From JBFWIL01 sp050256015 (lineage in GTDB: Bacteria > Bacteroidota > Bacteroidia > Bacteroidales > Prolixibacteraceae): a stretch of DNA of 11,656 nucleotides. How positions within the stretch are numbered: position 1 is the stretch's first letter; each line of letters begins with the position of its first letter. Shown here in pieces: positions 6,761-11,656 of the stretch. The stretch covers positions 1-11,656 of the forward strand of contig JBFWIL010000070.1 of assembly GCA_050256015.1 (NCBI GenBank). The letters are read 5' to 3'. The notes beneath the pieces were generated by a model. It did not search any database and was not told the origin of the DNA. It saw only the letters and a list, made by a program, of their open reading frames with translations. A program made the translations under genes and the position numbers.

Positions 6761-7822
6761 TTATACCGGTTGCTCCGCTTCAATACCGAACTGATAAATG
6801 GTGGTCTGCCGGAAGTGTTCACCCGGACGCAGTATGGTTAACGGGAAATTAGCATGATTCGGAGAGTCGGCATAGTGCTGGGTTTCCAGCGCAACACCCG
6901 AATAGCTCCCGAATTTCTTTTTACCGTCAACCATCAGCTCGGGAATCCAGTAACCGGTGTATAACTGAATGCCGGGCTGGGTAGTGAACACCTTTACCCG
7001 GCGTCCGCTGGAGGCTTCAGAAAGGGTTCCTGCCTCAATCAGCTTTCCCTGTTCGTTACCCAGCACGAAATTCTGGTCATAACCTTCGGGAAGGGATTCC
7101 ATATCCCGGCCGATTTTTTTTCTCCGGATAAAGTCAAAGGGAGTTCCCGCTACAGGTATAATCCTTCCGGTGGGAATAAGTTCCCTGACTTCCGTAATCT
7201 CCCCGGCGTTTAGCTGAAGCTCATGGTCCAGGATGTTTCTGTGTCCGCCGGTCAGATTGAAATAACTGTGATTGGTCAGGTTAATAACGGTCGGCTTGTC
7301 GGTTTCGGCTTCATAATCCAGGCTCAGCCGGTTTTCTTTGTCCAGCGTATAGCAGCAGCTTACCCTGAGATTTCCGGGATAACCTTCTTCTCCGTCCGGA
7401 CTCAGGTAAGACAGTTTTACCCCGGCCCGGTCTGCAGATTCCAGGATTTCGGCTTTACATACCCTGCGGTCAAAACCGGTTCGTCCACCATGCAGGTGGT
7501 TCTCTCCGTTGTTGATGGCTCCGGAATAGGAAATGCCGTCAATGCTGTATTCCCCTTTGGCAATCCGGTTGGCATAACGCCCGATGAGCGCTCCGAAGTA
7601 GGGACCGCTGCCCAGGTAGGCTTTTGAGAGATAGTTTTCCAGTTTTTCAAATCCAAGGACGATATTTTCCGTGTTCCCTGCTTTATCGGGCATTTCAACT
7701 GCTGTGATTATGCCGCCGTAACTGCTTATTTTTATACTCAGTCTGTTGTCGTTTGAAAGGATGAAGCGTTCGACGGCCTGCCCGTCGGCTGTTTTTCCGA
7801 ATAATTGTCCTGTTACCTGCAT
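6761..7822 (-). CDS. galM: Aldose 1-epimerase (galactose mutarotase)
   Basis: GalM interconverts the alpha and beta anomers of galactose and related sugars and supplies alpha-D-galactose to galactokinase. The 353-residue protein shows the family landmarks. NGENHLHGGRTGFDRR (105-120) includes His109. NHSYFNLTGG (184-193) includes the catalytic-acid His185. An Asp at 249 (GYDQNF) and the catalytic-base Glu313 in GVALETQHYADSPNHANFP complete the set. Spacing between these residues is close to that in characterised GalM proteins. No signal peptide is seen, so it is cytoplasmic, unlike the secreted mutarotases of some Bacteroidota. It is transcribed divergently from the GntR-type regulator, sharing an intergenic region that contains the operator at 7954-7982. 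This places it in the galactose regulon. Confidence 0.93.
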   Translation of the reverse strand: MQVTGQLFGKTADGQAVERFILSNDNRLSIKISSYGGIITAVEMPDKAGNTENIVLGFEKLENYLSKAYLGSGPYFGALIGRYANRIAKGEYSIDGISYSGAINNGENHLHGGRTGFDRRVCKAEILESADRAGVKLSYLSPDGEEGYPGNLRVSCCYTLDKENRLSLDYEAETDKPTVINLTNHSYFNLTGGHRNILDHELQLNAGEITEVRELIPTGRIIPVAGTPFDFIRRKKIGRDMESLPEGYDQNFVLGNEQGKLIEAGTLSEASSGRRVKVFTTQPGIQLYTGYWIPELMVDGKKKFGSYSGVALETQHYADSPNHANFPLTILRPGEHFRQTTIYQFGIEAEQPV

Positions 7823-7856
7823 ACGTTATTGTTTTTGATCGTTAATTGATTTTCTT

Positions 7857-7918
7857 GTCCGGACCGGCTGTATGAGCTTTCCAATTCTTTTTCAGGGAAT
7901 CAATTGGCCCTGCCGGAC
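7857..7918. repeat. Nested inverted repeats in the galM leader
   Basis: GTCCGG (7857-7862) is the inverse of CCGGAC (7913-7918). Between them CCAATT (7881-7886) is the inverse of AATTGG (7902-7907). The block lies between the galM start and the operator, so it would fall in the galM 5' leader if transcription starts near 7930. It could fold into an interrupted stem, but the arms are short. GTCCGGAC at 7857-7864 is itself a palindrome, so chance is a real possibility. Confidence 0.3.
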
Positions 7919-7953
7919 GTATTTTTGCCGCAAGTTACAAATTATTCTTTCCA

Positions 7954-7982
7954 ACTGGTAGGTACCGGTAGTGCCTACCGGT
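7954..7982. promoter_or_regulatory. Composite operator of three ACCGGT-type half-sites between galM and the regulator gene
   Basis: ACTGGTAGGTACCGGT (7954-7969) is a 16-bp inverted repeat with one imperfect base. It overlaps a perfect inverted repeat with a 3-nt centre, ACCGGTAGTGCCTACCGGT (7964-7982). The first element differs by one base from the reverse complement of the 16-bp site before galK (9164-9179). The first two half-sites are 10 bp apart, one helical turn, and the third is 13 bp further. The element lies just upstream of the regulator's -7 box, in its -33 region, and also upstream of galM. Binding by the adjacent GntR-type regulator is inferred. Confidence 0.7.
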
Positions 7983-7993
7983 TCTTTTTTTTC

Positions 7994-8001
7994 TATTTTT
8001 G
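7994..8001 (+). promoter_or_regulatory. Promoter -7 element for the GntR-type regulator
   Basis: TATTTTTG matches TAnnTTTG exactly and ends 29 nt before the ATG at 8031, giving a leader of roughly 23 nt. No TTTG is seen at the expected -33 place, which is taken up by the operator half-site at 7976-7982. A weak promoter controlled by the regulator's own product is a reasonable reading. Placement here also argues against the longer GTG-initiated reading frame from 7971. Confidence 0.5.
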
Positions 8002-8030
8002 GGTCTGCAAAACCGATAAATCCGGAAGGA

Positions 8031-9029
8031 ATGAAAGATATTCAGATTGATGATACCCTGGGGCTCCCCAAATACAGACAGCTAATTAACTCCGTTTACC
8101 GGGCTATTGCCGGCGGTAGCCTGCGGCTTGGCGACAAGATTCCCTCCCTGAATGAGATCTGTTCGGAATACAGTTTGTCCCGCGATACGGTTATGGTCGC
8201 TTTCAATGAGCTGAAATCCAAAGGCGTCATTCATTCCATACCCGGAAAGGGATACTACATTCGCAGTACGGATGTTCATCTGGACGAGCGCATATTCCTG
8301 CTTTTTGATGAGCTGAATACTTTTAAGGAGGATCTGTATACATCCTTTTTGAATGCCCTGGATATCCGTAGCAGTGTGGATATTTATTTTCATCATTTTA
8401 ATTTCCAGTTGTTCCGGGATCTGGTTAATCAAAGTGCCGGACGCTATACCGCATATGTTATCATGCCGGCGACTTTTGATCATACGGCCGAGGTAATATC
8501 CGTATTGCCGGCCGACAAGGTTTATATCCTGGACCGGCTGAAAGAGGATTTACTGGGTTACCCGGTGGTTTACCAGGATTTTGAGCAGGATGTTTATCTG
8601 GCACTGAGCGCAGGGGCGGACCTGCTGGAAAAGTATGACCGGCTTATCATGCTTTTCCCGGGAGGTAAGGAGCCGGAAGGACGAATGAACGGCTTCCGGA
8701 AATTCTGTGAGGAACGGCAGATCCCTTTTGAAGTGCTGCACAGTTTGCAAAGCCGTAAAATCCGGAGGGGTGAAGCATACTTCGTTCCGTCTGACCGAAA
8801 TCTGGTCCGGCTGGTCAAGATGGCTGCCGAACAGAGCTGTTGTCTGGGAAAAGATCTCGGGATTGTTTCCTTTAACGATACCGTATTGAAAGAAGTGGTT
8901 GCCGGAGGGATTACTACCATTTCCACTGATTTTAAACGGATGGGAACAACCCTGGCGGGTATGGTTGCAGGAAGAAGGCATGAGCACGTGGCTAATCCGG
9001 CTTACCTGATCCGCAGAAAATCGCTGTGA
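8031..9029 (+). CDS. GntR-family regulator with LacI/GalR-like sugar-binding domain (putative galactose regulator)
   Basis: This DNA-binding regulator has 332 residues from the ATG at 8031. The N-terminal winged helix-turn-helix (about 11-78) has the GntR pattern. It contains LPKYRQLINSVYRAIAGGSL, then PSLNEICSEYSLSRDTVMVAFNEL, then a wing with HSIPGKGYYI. Residues from about 85 to the end resemble a periplasmic-binding-protein-like ligand domain. GIVSFNDTVLKEVVAGGITTISTDFKRMG near the end recalls the IxFND...TTI...MG pattern of LacI/GalR proteins. Bacillus subtilis AraR has the same architecture and binds 16-bp palindromes. The frame stays open up to a GTG at 7971, but that start would overlap the operator and promoter. 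Position beside galM, galK and galT, and shared operators, suggest a galactose-responsive repressor. The effector is inferred. Confidence 0.87.
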   Translation: MKDIQIDDTLGLPKYRQLINSVYRAIAGGSLRLGDKIPSLNEICSEYSLSRDTVMVAFNELKSKGVIHSIPGKGYYIRSTDVHLDERIFLLFDELNTFKEDLYTSFLNALDIRSSVDIYFHHFNFQLFRDLVNQSAGRYTAYVIMPATFDHTAEVISVLPADKVYILDRLKEDLLGYPVVYQDFEQDVYLALSAGADLLEKYDRLIMLFPGGKEPEGRMNGFRKFCEERQIPFEVLHSLQSRKIRRGEAYFVPSDRNLVRLVKMAAEQSCCLGKDLGIVSFNDTVLKEVVAGGITTISTDFKRMGTTLAGMVAGRRHEHVANPAYLIRRKSL

Positions 9030-9104
9030 GTGTGCTGCTGACGCATCAGGGAATGCTCTAGCATCAGGCACAGGGGCCGACCTTATGGCAAAAGGGGAAG
9101 GCGA

Positions 9105-9120
9105 TATGTTATATAGCATA
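9105..9120. repeat. Near-perfect 16-bp palindrome upstream of galK
   Basis: TATGTTATATAGCATA is an inverted repeat with one mismatched pair (T9109 against G9116). It lies 44 nt upstream of the operator at 9164-9179. It is AT-rich and could be a second regulator site, for example an activator site upstream of the galK promoter. No known consensus is matched with confidence. Confidence 0.3.
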
Positions 9121-9148
9121 AAATTGCTCCGGATGGGGGAGAGGATTA

Positions 9149-9180
9149 TTTGTATTTTTACCCACCGGTACCTACCGGTT
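9149..9180 (+). promoter_or_regulatory. Possible galK promoter overlapping the operator
   Basis: TTTG at 9149-9152 could be a -33 element. TACCGGTT at 9173-9180, 20 nt later, stands at the right place for a -7 element, but keeps only the TA and one later T of TAnnTTTG. The operator half-site therefore seems to coincide with the -7 region. No better -7 match was found in the 190 nt before galK. Confidence 0.35.
9164..9179. promoter_or_regulatory. 16-bp palindromic operator before galK
   Basis: ACCGGTACCTACCGGT is a perfect inverted repeat with 7-bp arms and a 2-nt centre. Its two ACCGGT cores are 10 bp apart, one helical turn. The same element occurs with one change in the reverse orientation before the regulator gene (7954-7969). 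It lies 41 nt upstream of the galK start, where binding would repress the galKT-permease transcript. Confidence 0.7.
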
Positions 9181-9220
9181 TGGGGGTATTGGGTATACAT
9201 TCACACTTAAACCAATAAAC

Positions 9221-10384
9221 ATGGATATAGCTACTTTGAAAAAAAAATTTACAGAAAAATATGGGGAAGGTGATCTCTCCGGTTATTTTTCTCCCGGTCG
9301 GGTGAATCTGATTGGTGAGCACACCGATTACAACGGGGGCTTCGTGTTTCCCTGTGCTTTGAGTTTTGGAAATTACTGTCTGATCCGTAAGGTTGATCGT
9401 CCTTCCTTCCGTTTTGCGTCCCTGAATATGGAGCAGGAAGTGGAGCTTGGACTCGATGAACTGATGAGGCCTCTTCCGGGTAAAGCCTGGGTGAATTATC
9501 CGCTGGGGGTTATCGCCCAGTTTGTGAAAAAGGGGCTGAAGCCTGCTACAGGTGCAGATTTGCTTTTTTTCGGGGATGTGCCCAACGGTGCGGGACTGTC
9601 TTCTTCGGCTGCGCTGGAAGTGGTGACGGCTGTGGCCATTGACGACCAGTACGGGTACGGTCTGGACCGTGTGGAGCTGGTAAAGATGGGTCAGAAGGCC
9701 GAGCATGAATTTGCGGGAGTGATGTGCGGGATCATGGACCAGTTTGCTTCAGGAATGGGACAGAAAGATCGCGCTGTTTTTTTGAACTGCGATACGCTGG
9801 AATACGAGTTGGTACCGGTGGTGCTGAAGGGATGCAAGATTGTGGTGAGCAACACGAACAGTCCGCATAAGCTTGATTCTGGCAAATATAATGAACGGGT
9901 CAGTGAGTGTCGGGCTGCTGTGGATGCCATTAAACCGTACAAACCGGTTAGTCAACTTGCCGATCTGAGTTTGGATGAGTTTATTGCCCTGGAAGAAAAA
10001 ATTGAAAATCCGGTGGTTCGTGCCCGGGCCCGTCATGTGGTTTCTGAAATTGAGCGGACTACCGGTGCGGTACAGGCACTGAAGGCCGGCGACCTGGAAC
10101 AGTTTGGCCGGCTGATGAATGCTTCCCATATTTCCTTGCGTGATGATTATGAAGTAACCGGTCCGGAGCTGGATGCCATGACAGAGGCTGCCTGGAAAAT
10201 TGAGGGTGTTATTGGTTCGCGGATGACCGGAGGCGGTTTTGGTGGTTGCACGGTTTCTGTGGTTAAGGATGAAGCTGTGGAATCCTTTATCCGGGAAGTC
10301 GGAAAGGAATATGAGGGAAAAACCGGCTTGAAGCCGGAATTTTACGTGGCCGAAATAGGTGACGGAGGTAAGAAGTTGTTTTAA
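9221..10384 (+). CDS. galK: Galactokinase
   Basis: GalK phosphorylates alpha-D-galactose to galactose-1-phosphate with ATP, the first committed step of the Leloir pathway. The 387-residue GHMP kinase carries all three family motifs. GRVNLIGEHTDYNGG (26-40) is the galactokinase signature. PNGAGLSSSAAL (121-132) is the ATP-binding loop. GSRMTGGGFGGCTV (332-345) is the C-terminal motif. Asp173 in GIMDQFAS corresponds to the catalytic base. The length is close to that of E. coli GalK (382). The start ATG follows an A-rich leader. The stop codon is 8 nt before galT, so the two genes are cotranscribed. The operator at 9164-9179 lies just upstream. Confidence 0.96.
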   Translation: MDIATLKKKFTEKYGEGDLSGYFSPGRVNLIGEHTDYNGGFVFPCALSFGNYCLIRKVDRPSFRFASLNMEQEVELGLDELMRPLPGKAWVNYPLGVIAQFVKKGLKPATGADLLFFGDVPNGAGLSSSAALEVVTAVAIDDQYGYGLDRVELVKMGQKAEHEFAGVMCGIMDQFASGMGQKDRAVFLNCDTLEYELVPVVLKGCKIVVSNTNSPHKLDSGKYNERVSECRAAVDAIKPYKPVSQLADLSLDEFIALEEKIENPVVRARARHVVSEIERTTGAVQALKAGDLEQFGRLMNASHISLRDDYEVTGPELDAMTEAAWKIEGVIGSRMTGGGFGGCTVSVVKDEAVESFIREVGKEYEGKTGLKPEFYVAEIGDGGKKLF

Positions 10385-10392
10385 ATAAAAAA

Positions 10393-11445
10393 ATGGAAAA
10401 ATTTCATTTGGAAGACCATTCCCATCGCCGTTACAATCCTCTTACCGGCGATTGGATTCTGGTTTCTCCCCACCGGGCTAGGCGTCCCTGGCAGGGCCAG
10501 GAGGAAAAAGTACAGGAAGAAAAACGTCCGGCGTATGATTCGGGCTGTTATCTCTGTCCGGGTAACGAAAGAGCCGGGAAAGTGAAAAACCCGGATTATC
10601 AGGAGCCTTATGTGTTTACGAATGACTTTAGCGCCCTGCTCCCCGATTCTCCGGATGGGAGTTTTTCGGATGGCGAGTTGTTTTGTGCGGAAAGCGAACG
10701 CGGGATTTGCCGGGTCATTTGTTTTTCTCCCAGGCACGATTTGACCATTCCTGAGATGGAAACGGAGGAAATAAAACGGGTCATCGATGTGTGGCAGAAT
10801 GAATACCTCGAGTTGGGAGCAAAAGATTTTGTAAATTACGTGCAGATTTTTGAAAACAAAGGAAGCATCATGGGCTGCAGTAATCCGCATCCCCACGGAC
10901 AGATCTGGTCATCCGGCGCAGTCCCGAATGAGCCTTTCCGTGAGGATATCCGGCAACGGCTGTATTATGAAAAGCACGGACGTACGCTGTTGTCGGATTA
11001 TCTGAAGAAAGAGTTGGATAACAAAGTCCGCATACTGGCAGGGAATGATCATTTTGTTGCTTTGATTCCTTACTGGGCCGTCTGGCCTTTTGAGTCTATG
11101 ATTATCAGCAGGAGGTCTATACGGCATATCGGACAGATGAACGAGGAGGAAAAGGCCGGTTTGGCTGATATATACAGGCGTCTCACCATTATGTATGATA
11201 ACCTGTTTGAGGTCTCCTTTGCCTATTCGGCCGGAGTGCATCAGGCCCCTACAGACGGGAAGGAACATCCGGCCTGGCATTTTCATATGCATTTTTATCC
11301 GCCCCTGCTACGCTCGGCAAGCGTGAAAAAGTTTATGGTCGGCTATGAAATGCTGGCCGGTCCGCAGCGTGATATTACTGCCGAGAGTGCGGCGGCCCGT
11401 TTGCGGGAATTACCGACTGTTCATTACAAGAAAACCCGGATCTGA
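10393..11445 (+). CDS. galT: Galactose-1-phosphate uridylyltransferase
   Basis: GalT moves UMP between UDP-glucose and galactose-1-phosphate, giving UDP-galactose and glucose-1-phosphate. The 350-residue protein has the length of E. coli GalT (348). It keeps the zinc ligands Cys52 and Cys55 (CYLCPGNER), His115 and His166. The active-site motif NPHPHGQIW has the nucleophile His168. The second metal region is visible as HQAPTDG and WHFHMHFYPP near the C-terminus. The sequence shows no damage. It sits 8 nt after galK and 24 nt before the sugar permease. UDP-galactose 4-epimerase (galE), needed to recycle the product, is not in the window and must be encoded elsewhere. Confidence 0.96.
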   Translation: MEKFHLEDHSHRRYNPLTGDWILVSPHRARRPWQGQEEKVQEEKRPAYDSGCYLCPGNERAGKVKNPDYQEPYVFTNDFSALLPDSPDGSFSDGELFCAESERGICRVICFSPRHDLTIPEMETEEIKRVIDVWQNEYLELGAKDFVNYVQIFENKGSIMGCSNPHPHGQIWSSGAVPNEPFREDIRQRLYYEKHGRTLLSDYLKKELDNKVRILAGNDHFVALIPYWAVWPFESMIISRRSIRHIGQMNEEEKAGLADIYRRLTIMYDNLFEVSFAYSAGVHQAPTDGKEHPAWHFHMHFYPPLLRSASVKKFMVGYEMLAGPQRDITAESAAARLRELPTVHYKKTRI

Positions 11446-11469
11446 ACCAATCGACTAAAACAGAATAAA

Positions 11470-11604
11470 ATGACAAATCAAGAAAAAAACAAGTACCTGT
11501 TCCCGTTGATTGTGATGGCATCCCTGTTTTTTTTGCTCGGATTCATTACAACCATGAACAATTCCATGATCGACTTTCTCAAAGATGAGTTTCATTTAAA
11601 CTAA
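11470..11604 (+). CDS. FHS-family MFS sugar permease, N-terminal part, with early stop
   Basis: The 44 residues before the stop begin MTNQEKNKYLFPLIVMASLFFLLGF and go on to ITTMNNSMIDFLKDEFHLN. This is the N-terminus and first membrane segment of the FHS family (FucP/GluP-type fucose, glucose or galactose permeases), which run to about 400-430 residues. A TAA at 11602-11604 then interrupts the frame. The same frame stays open to the window end and reads VEKQLPNSFFYGSNSLS, which resembles the start of the second membrane segment (usually ...FFxGxYFxxS). So this is the left end of a longer gene with an internal stop. Located 24 nt after galT, it would import galactose or glucose. Identity to family level is fairly sure. 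The stop may be an end-of-contig error. Confidence 0.7.
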   Translation: MTNQEKNKYLFPLIVMASLFFLLGFITTMNNSMIDFLKDEFHLN

Positions 11605-11656
11605 GTGGAGAAACAATTGCCCAATTCATTTTTTTACGGATCCAATTCCCTGTCTT
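11605..11656 (+). pseudogene. Continuation of the FHS permease reading frame after the TAA
   Basis: After the TAA the original frame gives VEKQLPNSFFYGSNSLS without a further stop. The NSFFYG part fits the second membrane segment of FHS permeases. The residues after it (SNSLS) fit less well than the usual aromatic-rich YF stretch, so more than one base may be wrong here. The gene runs off the window. Confidence 0.45.

Noticed and set aside
6763..6771. Extra ACCGGT-type half-sites inside genes (for example at the galM end, in exuT, kdgK and galK)
   Set aside because: Single ACCGGT copies are common in this CCGG-rich coding sequence. Only the two intergenic places carry paired 7-bp arms at one-turn spacing, so isolated copies are taken as chance.
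7971..8030. Longer N-terminus of the regulator from a GTG at 7971
   Set aside because: The extra 20 residues lie over the operator and an exact TAnnTTTG element, and GntR-type proteins of this kind begin just before the LPKYRQL helix. The ATG at 8031 is preferred.
9158..9706. Minus-strand open frame of 182 codons opposite galK
   Set aside because: It lies antisense to galK motifs and would cover the galK operator. No protein family is recognisable.
1..11656. CRISPR arrays, tRNA or rRNA genes, insertion sequences, phage or toxin-antitoxin genes
   Set aside because: No regularly spaced repeats, cloverleaf-like stretches, transposase-like proteins or terminal inverted repeats were seen. The coding content is ordinary carbohydrate and lipid metabolism.

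Overview
The window looks like about 11.7 kb of chromosome from a member of the Bacteroidota, probably Bacteroidales or a related anaerobic order. Two things point there. The promoters that can be recognised carry the Bacteroidota -7 element TAnnTTTG instead of a sigma70 -10 box. Most start codons are preceded by A/T-rich sequence with no Shine-Dalgarno motif. The protein set (KDG kinase, KDPG aldolase, hexuronate MFS permease, KdgF-type cupin, galactose operon with an FHS-family sugar permease) is typical of carbohydrate-degrading Bacteroidota. The genus cannot be read from the sequence.

Left block, plus strand, about 1-4709: a hexuronate/uronate catabolism cluster. It holds the C-terminal part of uxaC (glucuronate/galacturonate isomerase, cut by the window edge and carrying an in-frame TAG at 39-41). 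A hairpin terminator follows, then a promoter with a perfect LacI-type palindrome, then kdgK, eda, an ExuT-like permease and a KdgF-like cupin. Together these import hexuronates or uronate breakdown products, phosphorylate 2-keto-3-deoxygluconate and split KDPG to pyruvate and glyceraldehyde-3-phosphate. The cupin would open the ring of unsaturated uronates released by polysaccharide lyases.

Middle block, minus strand, about 4751-7822: a long-chain acyl-CoA synthetase, with galM (aldose 1-epimerase) upstream of it on the same strand. The synthetase converges on the cupin gene and has no obvious link to sugar metabolism.

Right block, plus strand, about 8031 to the end: a GntR-type regulator with a LacI/GalR-like sugar-binding domain, divergent from galM, followed by galK, galT and the start of an FHS-family sugar permease. 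Together with galM this is a Leloir-pathway galactose locus without galE in the window. The regulator's own upstream region and the galK upstream region share the same ACCGGT-based operator, so autoregulation and control of galKT (and perhaps galM) can be proposed from sequence alone.

I see no mobile element, CRISPR array, RNA gene or clearly novel multi-gene system. The points most worth a second look are the two regulatory circuits and the in-frame stop codons close to both ends of the window.
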